A stretch of 64,000 nucleotides of DNA from Homalodisca vitripennis. Lineage: Eukaryota > Arthropoda > Insecta > Hemiptera > Cicadellidae. Shown in pieces: positions 37,166-47,988 of this stretch. The stretch spans positions 62,961,001 to 63,025,000 of the forward strand of contig NC_060213.1 of NCBI RefSeq assembly GCF_021130785.1, read 5' to 3'. The position numbers and the translations under genes were made by a program. Below the pieces are notes generated by a model. That model ran no database searches. It was not told the DNA's origin and saw only the letters and a program-made list of their open reading frames with translations. Position 1 is the stretch's first letter, and every line of letters begins with the position of its first letter.

Positions 37166-37799
37166 ATTTCGCTCTGGTTATGGGATTGCTGGTATAAATC
37201 TTATGTTATATAGGCTACTCACAGCTTGAGCAATCCGATTTACTCTAAGCGTGACGCGTTTCAAACGGAATTTCACCACGGCGTTGTCAAACGCACAATA
37301 ATACTAATAAACGCAGAGTGTAGGCCTACACACACAAACACATAACATAAAATAAATAAATTAAAAGTTTTTTAAAAATTAAAGTAGATACAAATGGGGT
37401 GAAAACCATGACTGTACGGTCGAGTTGAGCGTCGCGCATTTATTACGCTAAGAATAAATTGGATTGCTCAAGCTGTGAGTATGTAACGTAACACGATTGT
37501 CTACCATGTCGTGTATAGCCTAATTTCGTGTTTTCAATGAATTCTTAGTGTCCAGAAGACTCTCTATATCAACAATTTGGCACCCAATCCAAGAATAAAG
37601 TAATTAATATCTATGCTTCTCAATTCAGATATACTTTGGTATTTCCTGCAGTGTCAATACGAAACTATGTGATGGTTGTATGTTTAAAGGAATTATATTT
37701 TAACTCTAAGAAACTAACCATTAAAACTACGAACAATTATTTATAAAAAAACGTGTTTGGAAGTATTAGAAATTATTAAATATTGTTCGGTCTCATATA

Positions 37800-38060
37800 A
37801 ATAATACCTGTATAGGTTGGGCTTTATAAGTGATGGTAGGAATTGCTGCCAGAGTGAAACAGCAAGATGAATGAATTCCTTGCCCCAGATTCCTGAAGTG
37901 GCTATTGAAGCTGAACCTTGCTGGATTCCTCTCGTGTATTTAGTGAGATATTGCCTTTCCCAGAAAACAGATGTGCTTTCATGACCATTAATCTTTGACA
38001 TCTAATACAATCACTCTCTCTAATTTGAGTATATTATTCAACAACACTCAAGCAAAGTAG
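37800..38060 (+). repeat. Repeat family X, copy 4 (core only)
   Basis: Only the conserved core remains: GGAATTGCTGCCAGAGTGAA (37841), CAAGATGAATGAATTCCTTG, CTGGATTCCTCTCGTGTATT and TTCATGACCATTAATCTTTG (37978). The 86-codon minus-strand frame over it is not kept in the other X copies. Confidence 0.8.
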
Positions 38061-38804
38061 TCAGTCAAGAGGAAAATTATTTTCTTGAAATAGTCTTTAG
38101 GAAACAGCCTACTTAGTTTTAATAAAAACAGGTTGTGTACACTTATACACATTTTAAGAAATAAAGTCTTTTGAAAGTTATTTGGCACGCCAATGGATGT
38201 CAGTTTGGTAATTTATAACATTGAATTGATTAACACACAATACCGCTATAGTGGTTGCATGCTCGTCCAGGGGTAAGAGTTCCGATTCTGGTGCTGATGC
38301 ATCAAGAGCTTTCACTAATCTTTCACAAAACTAAATCAGACTTATGACTTACACTTATAAAAATGTAATACATATACTAGATGGTGTTATAGTCATCTCG
38401 AACCCAATATGTTTGATGATGTTCAATATGTAGTGGCTAGCTCCGAAATTAAAAAGATTAAAAGCTGGTTGTGAAACTACATAATATTTCCCTCCATTTC
38501 ATGTTTTTTTTCAATACAATAACAACACAAGAGAAATCCGCAGGTTCAATATTTAATCAAGAGATTTTTATGCAAGACCTTCGTACATAAATTTAATTAA
38601 GATAACCTAACCCTTTAATTGTGGTACACTAGCAGTTGCCAGCAGTTTTGACGCCATTTCTTAGGCTTTGCAAGTGTATTAGCAAATTTGGTGTGACTGA
38701 ATTTTATTTCCGACGATAATTTAGAGTTTAAGCTGTCAAAACCTATTTATTTATAGTAATTTATAATGTACACAGGTATTAGCATATTTTGTTGCATAGT
38801 TAAT

Positions 38805-39435
38805 TTTTCCTTGTTTCCTGATCAAGAATATACGTTTACATACACTGATTTGAGAAGACTACTTCTGTCGTAAACAAATAAGATGGGTTTTACAACAGTC
38901 TTTAAATGTATAGTAAAAGTTAGATAGTAACCTTATCTTGTATATCTGAATGATTACAGTACTGATAAAATACTGCATATTTAATATTTGCTCAAAGGTA
39001 CAGTTAAATGTACATTTTTGCTAAAACTTTCTGATTTGCATATGTTCTTACTCTGTGCTCAACAGCAGTTGCATTCACACCTTATATCCAGCGTGGTTAC
39101 TATCAAGCTAAGACTAAATGTATAAATTAAAATAGTATTTGAACTATTTTCAAAATGGTTTTCCTGCCATAAAACGATGTCTACACAGAACAGTTGATTA
39201 AATTTAACAGGACTTTTAATGAATATTCCATAACTTTAGAGCCCAAGTTGGGATTTTCGCTGCTGAGACTGGTAGGGAGTAGTCTGGAGAGATTATCAAA
39301 ATAAGAATAACCCTATATTCATACCAGGGACTGAAAGAATGTCCATGTAAATTTCAGTACAATCAGTTGAATGGCTTACGCGAGAAAGCAAAACGAACAA
39401 ACAAAGGCACTTTCGCATTTATAATATTATTAGGA
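38805..39435 (+). repeat. Repeat family Z with upstream extension, copy 4
   Basis: Parallel to 21870-22515 and ending in the Z segment (GAATGTCCATGTAAATTTCA, GGCACTTTCGCATTTATAAT, ATTATTAG). It is the most complete end of the family in the window and defines its likely 3' boundary at about 39433. Confidence 0.8.
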
Positions 39436-40194
39436 TTGTATCACATAATACACTAAACACGCACAATTGACTGTTATGACACCAAATTAATCTGACGATA
39501 AAAAATCGGCAGAGTCTGTAACCAGGTTATAGAGAAAGAAGTTTATTCTTTAATATTAAAATTCAGAATTGGAGTTGAAAGAATATTATTATTTTACATC
39601 TAGAATCTCAGAATATTAGCTATAGATACTCTTAAATATTCTGAACATATTTATTTATAATAATTGATTACGTCCTTGACTATTATTAATTTTAAATATT
39701 ATGTAATCGGCTATGTAATAATAATGTATGTATTAAGTAAATCATTATAACGGTTTTTATAATATTAAATTTAGATTAAAACTAAAGTAGATTGGACCAC
39801 ACACATACTATTTATATTTTAAGCAATATTTTATTTGAATATTTTTATTTGTTGTTGTGTCATCGTAGATTTTACCGGTATTGGTGGTTTTCTTTATATT
39901 ATTTGTTTAAAATATTTCTCATATAAAAATGGAATTACACGTAAAATGTAGCCATTACAAACTCACTAATAAAATGGAGTTACACATTAAAAAAAAGAAA
40001 AAAACTCGAATGTTAACTCTATAGACCTGTGATTCTATAATGAACAAATACAAGTTTCTACTTTGTAAATATATCATAGATCAACAACGAAATCAATTAC
40101 TTGCAATAATGGATAGAGACTTCAAACTTCACGTCCTGCACGAACTTGTAATTGAATTTTGAGTCTACACTAGAATAGTCCTAACAATACTAGT

Positions 40195-40354
40195 AGTATA
40201 CTTTGGCCGTTCCTGGGACAACGCGCCCGAGACCGTTCTGGGACAAACCGTGTGAGACCGAATCTGGGACAGAAAATTGTTAGAGAGCGACTAAGAGTGT
40301 GAGTATGGGTAGTCAGAACCGCGCCGCGCGAATCACACCATGCATGTCATCGCT
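40195..40354 (+). repeat. Polinton left terminal inverted repeat
   Basis: Matches the reverse complement of 47822-47983 from AGTATACTTTGGCCGTT through CCGAATCTGGGACAGAA and GTCAGAACCGCGC to CATGTCATCGCT, with scattered differences. Both ends are GC-rich compared with the flanks. Starting with AG is typical of Polinton termini. Confidence 0.92.
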
Positions 40355-40580
40355 ACGTTTATACTTGAACGTCAAATTACGTTTATGAACGTTCAAATTA
40401 CGTTTATACTTGAACGTCAAATTACGTTTATGAACGTCAAATTACGTTTATACTTGAACGTCAAATTACGTTTATGAACGTCAAATTACGTTTATACTTG
40501 AACGTCAAATTACGTTTATACTTAAACGTCAAATTACGTTTATACTTTAAACGTCAAATTACGTTTATACTGGTACGTTT
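40355..40580 (+). repeat. Subterminal tandem array, left end of Polinton
   Basis: About ten units built from ACGTTTATACTTGAACGTCA (continuing AATT) and a shorter form with ACGTTTATGAACGTCAAATT. Unit length alternates between ~24 and ~20 bases. It begins where homology to the right repeat stops. Confidence 0.92.
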
Positions 40581-40660
40581 GTACAGCGAAGTATTATTCA
40601 ACACTTAGTTTCCTTTTTAAATTGCACATGTATTTCCTTTTTTGTGGTTTAGCTGTAGTA

Positions 40661-41266
40661 TTAAATAGATATGAATCCATGAGGTGTTTTCCAGCACTCA
40701 AAACAGAGAGCCTCAAATTGGTTGAAAGTCATGTCAGAACCTACAAAGTCCTGGAACACTCTCTTTGTATAGTACTTGTTCATTGTAAACAGACACACCA
40801 ACAGATTAACATTGTTTCGTATGACCTGCATATCAACTCGACCATAGCTCTGACTCAGGTAGACACAAGAAATCCCTTTATGACGTCCTCTAATGAAATA
40901 GTCTTTTGATTTTAGTTTTGCTCTTCTAGAGGCAGTCATCAAATACCACAAGTGAGTTTGGTTTTGCAGTCATCGATAGAAATGAGATCTTGACAGGACG
41001 AATAGAAAAAACGCTATTTGTCTTCTAAGGTTTTTTTCTAATCTACTGTATTGTTCCACGCAGATCTACATATGCAGGTTTGTTCTATTGAACGACTGAA
41101 CACGTCTAGATTCTTGAACGGAACTCCCATCTTTGTTTGTAAATGAAATTCAATAACAAGTTCGTTTTACCACTCCCAGACGGTCCCTACAATAAGACAA
41201 CACCGTAACGGTCTAGGTAAAAAATTGGTCTTCGAATTTATCTTTGCAATACACTTGAATTTCCAT
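40661..41266 (-). pseudogene. Polinton packaging ATPase (FtsK/HerA-type), broken
   Basis: In intact Maverick/Polinton elements this ATPase is thought to pump DNA into capsids. A likely start codon is at 41266 (MEIQVYCKDKF...). The Walker A motif GPSGSGKT is readable at 41186-41160. Further on, the frame at 40951-40661 contains the family signature DYFIRGRHKGISCVYLSQSY, which combines the conserved arginine finger-like RGRH and the sensor-type SQS. At least two frameshifts separate these parts, and the extreme C-terminus after GFISI is shifted too. Length (~200 codons) fits the family. It lies immediately downstream of the polymerase, same strand. Confidence 0.88.
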
Positions 41267-41286
41267 AGTATGTTTCTCTTACATAC

Positions 41287-44200
41287 ATTTAAAATTTAAC
41301 AGTTTTCGCGCATATTCTATAATTACCCCCATGCTAGGTTCGGATATTGTCTTTCGAGTACGAAACGCTTGTCGTCCTTTGATGAAAGTACCACTTTATG
41401 TGTTTCTACGCTGTAGAGATTGTGTGCTTGACTCCGAATTGCATTCATCGTTTTGTAGTGCTCGATGTTACTAAACAAACAGTCTTTATAGTTGCTAAAG
41501 GTAATTTCATTTTCAACTACAGCTTTTTTCACACCCTTAGACCTCTTTATGAAATGGTTGTCTTCTATATTGCTCGCATACATCTTGGATCGTAGTCCTA
41601 CAAACTCTCGCATGATTCGACCATTAAGTTTCATCTTTCATTTTACCCAGAACTTTTTTGTTTACGTGGGGAAGCCCATATTGGTTGGGGTTGGGGTAGT
41701 CACTTGTATCAAAATAATCCAATTAAATGTTTTCATGTCTTCATAGAAGTTTTTCGTTTTGATGTCATATATCAGGAATCGGTATCAGTGTACACCATTT
41801 TTATGTTAGATCCATACTTCTCTTTCATTACATTTGTAGTGGAAATCATACATCAGTGTCTTTGATATGTCTAGAATACTCATACCTACGTAAATAGGTT
41901 TATTTAACAAAAGTTTTTTCTTACTAAAATGTACAGCAACTAGGTTTTCTGTAAAGATGGTTCGACTCTTAAAGTTCGGTTTTGCTAACCCACCTTTCAC
42001 TAATTTGGATTTAGTACCCAAACGAATGTCCACACGAATTTCTCATATTTTCCATAGTTTTTTTTTCCAAAAACTGAGTTGTTCATTAATTTGAAAAAGT
42101 CTTTCTCAAAATCATTTTTCGCCTTTGTACGCCTCCATGGTATTCAGATTAATGTACGGTTGCAACCAATTGCTTTGACTGAAACTAAGAACTCTATGAA
42201 CATGTTTTTAGTTTCATACCCAGACTCAAATAAAGCTTTAAATTTTTGTAGTGTACGACATACTTTTCTTTGCTGTAGAGAGTTGTCAGAAGCTTTTTGC
42301 CATTTTCGATCCCTGGTGGGACTCTACGTTCTGGAGCGAGAGGTAGATCAGAGTGTACGTCGTGTAGTTTCTTCAGGATATTCCAAATCAACTTCTAATA
42401 TGTAGCCTGTGGGTGAATCGTCACTAACTTTCATTACATCGATGTCCTGTACTGCTTCCACTGAAAGTTTGCATATGGTAGTTTTACAGACATTGCCCCA
42501 CCCATACAGGTTGTTTGCATCCAAGTACATGAGTAAGTTATTTGGTTTCGATTTGTCGTAGTCTTTCATGTAGGGATTGTTTTGCCTTCGCATATCGATG
42601 AGAACACTGTGAAATACCACCACGAAATACCCTTTTCAACCATGAGTAACCATATCGATGTCAGTCAATAGAGACAGTTCGATTCGACTTTTGTAATTTT
42701 TAGCATTGCGTTTCCAAGCCAACCCAGGTGCTGTGAAATACCATCGCAGGATCTAATTTGTATGTATTGAGACATACATCCCTGAAGTTTTCCATAACAT
42801 CTGCAAGCAGCAAGACATCGGTTTCGTTATATAGCATTGTATATTCTTTCATGTTCTGAATGGTTAAAGGCGGTCCATACATCGCACGCATGTTTGTAAT
42901 CTTCATTTGTTATGTGTTGTTTTATTCAGTCATTGTAAAATTCTTCTTGACTAGGTAGTGATGTTTCACTATAATTTTTCTATACTGTCCATGTAGTCGT
43001 AAGGGTACACTCCTTTTCGTACAATAAATTGAGGTCCTTAACCATTGTAATATGTTGAGATGTGTTTGAATTGAGATCTAGTCAGATTCTATGCCAACCT
43101 ATCGAGACTTTGTGACATGAACTTGAATGAATCGATGAATCGTAGTTCAATTCCACCTTCCACACTGACACCGTAAAGGAAATGTACCGCTCCTCGTTTT
43201 GGGTATCAATTGATATGCGATTTTCGAACTTTACCAAACTCTTTAATGAATAGGTGAGTGTCGTAAACCTGCTAAATTATGAATGAAAACAGGAATGAAC
43301 CTAGGATTTTTTGAAATTGAGATGTTACACTTGTTGTGAGCTGCTCCTCTAAACAAACCCCGTCAAATGGTTATGGTCTCTAACACGATCATCACCAAGA
43401 TAATTTCCCACAGATATTGACACGTAGTTGTAGATTCAAACATTTCCTGTTGCTCTTTTTGTCATCAACTGCATGGGGACTATTGCTTCACTCTTGTAAA
43501 GTTCATTAATCCTTATCGACTCCTCAATCAATGATTTTACAAAATACATGTGCAGCATCGGGTCTCCAAAGTATTTAAATCGGTGGTTTGGAAAAAAGCC
43601 GTCCTCTGACACCCCATACATACAGAAGGAAATGGCATTATGTTTCTGATATTTGATAGTGAACGACTGAGATGATTTACCATTACAATCCACTTTACAC
43701 GGTTGACATGTTGAAAATAGGTGCTAGACAGCATTTCAAAGTCTGCGTAATACACAAAGGGCACTCTCATTGAGCAATTGAAATCTTTAAATCTAATTAC
43801 AGTTCCTGGCTCTGGTAGTTCCAATTTCACAGCATCGTGTGTGTTACAGTCTTCTCTATGCTTGATGAGTAAATCGCTCTCTCGTAAAGTGTTTGCAAAC
43901 ACCTATTGCATATCCACATCTTATGTCCATTTCGTGAGATCTGTGAACTAACCAAACGGGACATATCTTTGATCCAGCAGTAGTGAGTGTTTGTTTTTTC
44001 TCTGATAAACAGTAGATTAACATGTTTTTCCATCTCGTTATCAGTTAATCTCAGCGGGAATATATCGAACTTGTCATCATAAGCATAGACATTAACAGAA
44101 AATGCCACTAAGTCTTTCAAACTTTGCTATAAGTCATCAAGTTTCATGGGCATTCGCAAGTTTGCTAGTGCATGAAGCAGCTCTCGTTTGAAAGGTTCGT

Positions 44201-44420
44201 AATTGCTGATTCTTTCTGGATGAACCTTAACTGGATGTAAAGCTGCCAGAATAGACCACATAAAACATTTCTGATCTTCGTTTTTTACATTAATAACAGC
44301 CTTTTTTGGATTGAATCTGTTTTGGTAGAACCACATAGCTGGATCCGTGAAAAGGAACGTATCGGTTGACTCTGATCTCCAAGTCTTTCACACTTTTTTA
44401 GTGACCATTGAGAACCGTTT
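41287..44420 (-). pseudogene. Polinton protein-primed DNA polymerase B, catalytic part, broken
   Basis: The enzyme would replicate the element from its ends using a protein primer. Pieces in N-to-C order on the minus strand: CFMWSILAALHPVK at 44.25 kb; HYCWIKDMSRL at 43.98 kb; the exonuclease motif YADFEML (about 43745-43725, D and E present); [19 protein letters not shown] near 42.8 kb; the polymerase A motif MYLDANNLYGWG (42530-42495); a motif B-like NNSVFGK near 42.08 kb; motif C YTDTDS (41792-41775, both aspartates present); and the C-terminal EFVGLRSKMYAS and KGVKKAVVENEITF (41.6-41.5 kb). At least eight frame breaks occur, but the catalytic residues I can check are retained. The N-terminal part probably continues to about 46.4 kb. 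Confidence 0.9.
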
Positions 44421-44429
44421 TGCCTCAAA

Positions 44430-45640
44430 CTCCTCCATCTCAACCAACATCTTAAGTTTTGCTGAGTTATAATAGTCAGACAGAGACGTTTTTCGAGTAA
44501 AGAATTTCATTTTTTGTTTTAAAGTTCATGACTTGAGTCACCTCCACATCGTTTATTATTTTCTTGTGAATTCAGCATGATAAACCATGTTTACCTTAAG
44601 ATTTTTTTCTTTTACAGCTTCCTGAAGTTTGTCAACAACGAGTGGTTTGTTTGCATATCTCAAGAAACATTTTTGGATCTTTGATCCCACGTTTGTTCAT
44701 AATCACATACGTTTTTCAATCTTCCCGTGAATGCCGAACTGGACTTCTGATATTTCATCAAGTATTGTCTGTGACTCCTCTGGAGTACGTACCGGAACCA
44801 GATGAGGTGTTGAAGGTGATTCTGTTTCAGACAGAAAGCTGTCTCTCTTCCATGGTAGGACTAATCGAATTCTCACTATTAATTGTACTAGTCGGTGTCT
44901 CACTAATAATCTTTTTCACACCGTAGTAATCTTTTGCGGTCTATGTCGGTTTTTTCGGATTCATCGCTTCAAGAGCTATATCGTTTGTATTGACCTTCGG
45001 TAACCTTGTTTGACTTCCCTTGGTCTGTTTTGGGTATTTCTTTACCAGCATGTTGATGTCTGGAGTGGGTGCCGGCAGTCTTGTGTCAGTCTCGTAATGG
45101 GTAATATTTCACTCCTGTATCGAGACGACCTTCATGAAGTGCTGACAAACGGATATGGCGTTTCGATTGTTTGTGACGGTTCCAGTTGGAATGACTCTAT
45201 TGGTGTTTTCACAAATCCAACACATTTTTTACTTTTAGGAGCTGGTTTGATTTCCATCTTTTTCAGACGTTCGTTATATGTCATACGCCATGCTGGTTTT
45301 TGGCACATTTCTGAGATTTTTGGTGCCGAGCCATGTTGGAAACCGTTATTTCCTTACTGCATTTTGGACAACTCGTTTCTTCTGGGGTTTTATTATTGAG
45401 CACGTACATCGGTCGGACTAAGCACGTTGTATGCTGGACTCTCTGGGATATGTAAGTGGTGAATGGTATACAGGACTATATGGTATATGCAGTGAATAGT
45501 CTGACTTATCCGGAACTTCAAATGGTGGTGGACCAAGTATTGATATAATTTTCGATGAATCGGGGTGTATCCTTTTTACTGGTGGTTCAAACTTTGGAAG
45601 CGTCAGCTGTAGATGGACCAATTATAGCTCTAATTTTGGA
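44430..45640 (-). pseudogene. Probable N-terminal linker of the polymerase gene, or an unknown Polinton ORF
   Basis: Minus-strand fragments here look coding but match no domain I can name. LRYANKPLVVDKLQEAVKEK lies near 44.65 kb, a 66-codon frame rich in charged and proline residues lies at 44903-44703, a stretch with KKMEIKPAPKSKKCVGFV is near 45.25 kb, and a proline-rich frame lies at 45621-45418. The composition (basic, proline-rich, low hydrophobicity) suggests a disordered linker. The plus-strand frame at 45010-45399 is its antisense shadow. It could instead be a remnant of a separate gene such as a structural protein, but no capsid signature is visible. Confidence 0.5.
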
Positions 45641-45654
45641 ATAAAAAAATCTGG

Positions 45655-45842
45655 AGTGTCTAACATAGACAAATCAAAATCAGCAATCGCGTCTTGTTCT
45701 TCAGGTCTGAGATTTGAATAGGACTCTGGCAACATAGACATATCAAAATCAGCAATCACGTTCTGGAATTGATTGTCACGTCACTCACAGCATCAGCGTA
45801 GTTTATTTTTCCAACATAGACATATCAAAATCCGGAGTTTGT
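45655..45842 (-). repeat. Three spaced copies of an acidic coding motif
   Basis: AACATAGACATATCAAAATC occurs at 45731 and 45813, with a one-base variant at 45663. On the minus strand each encodes DFDMSML or DFDLSML. The first two are also followed by matching bases (AGCAATC). The spacing is 70-82 bases, so these look like degenerate repeats in the acidic linker of the polymerase-region protein. Confidence 0.8.
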
Positions 45843-45849
45843 CTGTCTA

Positions 45850-46426
45850 ACGTGGACATGCATTTCTTTGTTTTTTTTTATGGCGGGACATGGAGGAGTT
45901 CCTGACTTCAACACCACACTTTGAACGTACTTGTTTCATCGAAGGAGGTTTTTCATTGAATCCGTTGGAAGAAGCATAAGCTGGTGGATTTGACGCTGAC
46001 ATACACTTCTTTGTTTTTTGGTGGCGGGATAGGTTAGAATGCAGTAACCTCAGCTCCACAATTTGGACATTTTCTTGACTGATGATCTCGAAGACCGTCC
46101 GTAGCATTGAGAAATGCTGTTTGTTTGCTACAGGAGAAAACGCCATTATTATAGAGCTGGCTACTCTCTTACTGTATGGGTGATTGACGATGGAAAAGGA
46201 TGAGGTATGGATGCACTTCTTTGTTTTTTTTGGTGGCGGGATAGGTTAGATGCCGTAACCTCTTCTCCACAATTCGAACATTTCTTGAACTGATGATCTT
46301 CGAAGACCATCCGTAGCATTGAGAAATGCTGTTTGCTTGCTAGCAGGAGAAAACACCATTATTATAGAGCTGGCTTACTCTCTTATTGTATGGGCGATTG
46401 ACGATGGAAAAGGATGAGGTATGGAT
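45850..46426 (-). pseudogene. Tandem zinc-finger-like repeats at the start of the polymerase region
   Basis: Three successive segments encode a Cys-x2-Cys-Gly-x-Glu-Val ... Ser-Arg-His ... Cys pattern on the minus strand: around 45915-45857 (degenerate), 46062-46004 and 46275-46214. The last two lie in perfectly adjacent duplicated blocks (46004-46213 and 46214-46426). Each block also encodes the N-terminal MAFSPVANKQ/MVFSPAS start-like segment, so each holds its own potential start codon (about 46146 and 46360). Polinton polymerases and integrases often carry such small zinc-binding modules. Frameshifts occur inside each finger. Confidence 0.7.
46004..46426 (+). repeat. Perfectly adjacent 210-base tandem duplication
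   Basis: 46004-46213 and 46214-46426 align along their whole length (CACTTCTTTGTTTTTT, GGTGGCGGGATAGGTTAGA, GTAGCATTGAGAAATGCTGT, ATTATAGAGCTGGCT, GATGAGGTATGGATG) with roughly a dozen differences. The duplication contains a candidate start codon and zinc-finger-like motif of the polymerase-region protein. Confidence 0.93.
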
Positions 46427-46498
46427 GGATGAGAATAGGAAGGAGGAGTAGGAAGAGGGTGGGTGTGTGGGATGAGTGGAAGGAAGGATAGAGCATTA

Positions 46499-47400
46499 TT
46501 AATACATTTGACTCTGAACTAGAACATAGTTTTTTTGTAACTCTTTTTCATAAAACGATCCTATTATTTCCTCACCAGACTGGTCTGCGATTTTGTAGGT
46601 AACAGGGCAAGTTTTGTTGACAGCCACAATCCCGAAAAATTTCTCTTGTCCAATTTCTGCGGTATTTATTTCCAAATACATCTTTCTTTATAGTAATTCT
46701 TACACGGTCTCCAACCGAAAGTCTGGGTCTGAATACTAGACATCGTCCCAGTGTTTGCGTACATGTTTCTTAAAGTTTGTTCATTGCTTGAATTCACTTC
46801 TGATGGGGCTCATGTTTTATAGTGCTAATGAAATTTACTGTTATATTGACGTAGAAGCTTCTGTAAATGTGACACCCATCTAAAAGAGTTTTTTTGAATT
46901 TTCAAAGTGCACTTTCATTTTTTCATTGAGAGTTCTATGGGAAACGCTCTATAAATGCACTTTTTTTCCTCATTTTCAGTATGGTATAACTTTATTTGAT
47001 TTTTGTGTAAAAACTCTCTAAATTCCTTATTAACAAATTCTCGTCCTTTATCCGTGTGAAGAAGGTTCGGGGGTTTTGTGACCAACCAATTTCGCTCTTC
47101 TTAATATTTTACCAAACAATTTAGTAACCTCTTGTGAGCTTTTAGTTTTTAATGGTTTCTGACCACGCATATTTTGAAACGTATCAATTACATTAAGTAT
47201 GTATCTGAATCCATCATTTTCCTTTGAAAACCTAATCATTACACACAAGGTCTGCAGCCCCACAAATCATCAATACCCAAAGTTACAATTTTTCTCTTAT
47301 AGGGAATCGCTTAAAACCACAGGTTTATGAACCTCTAAAGCTCGAAGCAGGATTTCTTTCCGACTTTTCTGATTCCATTTAATACTATCCACAATACACT
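46499..47400 (-). pseudogene. Polinton integrase (retroviral-type), broken
   Basis: This enzyme would insert the element into the host genome. In N-to-C order: a remnant of the segment before the core (about 47370-47270); the core with ADLV (first catalytic Asp, out of the main frame, about 47255); FSKENDGFRYILNVIDTF (47230-47170); PLKTKSSQEVTKLFGKIL; TDKGREF (second Asp, 47056-47036); and IERF (Glu, near 46935). The C-terminal part contains NKTCPVTYKIADQSGEEIIG and FYEKELQK (46.63-46.53 kb), the chromodomain-like tail usual in Polinton integrases. All three catalytic residues are present, but the reading frame shifts at least four times. It is the gene nearest the right terminal repeat and on the same strand as the other two. 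Confidence 0.9.
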
Positions 47401-47427
47401 TACATTATACCAAACTAGTAATTTATA

Positions 47428-47821
47428 AGTGCGGTGTCTCGCGCGGCGCGGCTGGTGACTGGACAGTGACGAGGCGCGTACCGATTGTTTATTACTTATA
47501 GAAACAAACACGCGGTGTCTCACACGGCGCGGCTGGTGGGTGGGTGAACGGTTTCAGCAGTCGCGCGGCGGCCGCGGCGGTGACTGGACAGTGACGAGGC
47601 GCGTACCGATTGTTTGTATACTTATAGAAAACAACACGCGTGTCTCACACGGCGCGGTGGTGGTGACGGTTCAGCAGTCGCGCGGCGCGGTGATGACGAG
47701 GCGCGTGCCAATTTCTTGGCGGTGATGGTTCAGCAGTCGCGCGGCGCGGTGACTGACGAGGCGCGTGCCGATTGCTTGCATACTTACAGTAACAACGCGT
47801 GGAAGGTGTCGGTGGCGGGAC
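47428..47821 (+). repeat. GC-rich subterminal tandem array, right end of Polinton
   Basis: Irregular copies of a ~100-base unit containing TGTCTCACACGGCGCGG, CAGCAGTCGCGCGGCG, GACGAGGCGCGTACCGATTG and TATACTTATAGAAA. It is the most GC- and CpG-rich part of the whole window. Its sequence is unrelated to the array at the left end. Confidence 0.9.
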
Positions 47822-47983
47822 AGCGATGACATGCGTGGTGATTCACGCGGTGCGCGGTTCTGACTACCCGTACTCACACTCTTAGTCCGCCTCTCTAAAA
47901 ATTCTGTCCCAGATTCGGTCTCACACGGTTTGTCCCAGAACCGGTCTCGGGTGCGTTTGTCCCAGCAACGGCCAAAGTATACT
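47822..47983 (-). repeat. Polinton right terminal inverted repeat
   Basis: Reverse complement of 40195-40354 with scattered differences, ending in ...GGCCAAAGTATACT. The next six bases ACTACT compare with ACTAGT on the left side. Confidence 0.92.
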
Positions 47984-47988
47984 ACTAC

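Noticed and set aside
40355..40580. CRISPR-like array of short repeats
   Set aside because: The units are directly contiguous, with no unique spacers of constant length. This is a subterminal tandem repeat of the Polinton in a eukaryotic genome.
41398..42405. Several plus-strand frames of 65-108 codons
   Set aside because: They lie opposite the polymerase B motifs (YTDTDS, EFVGLRSKMYAS) and are shadows.
45010..45399. Plus-strand 129-codon frame inside the Polinton
   Set aside because: All recognised Polinton genes are on the minus strand, and the complementary strand here reads as basic, proline-rich protein continuing the polymerase region. The plus frame has no motif.
47540..47877. Arginine-rich frames on both strands in the GC-rich array
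   Set aside because: They are produced by the tandem repeat units and are not conserved between units.
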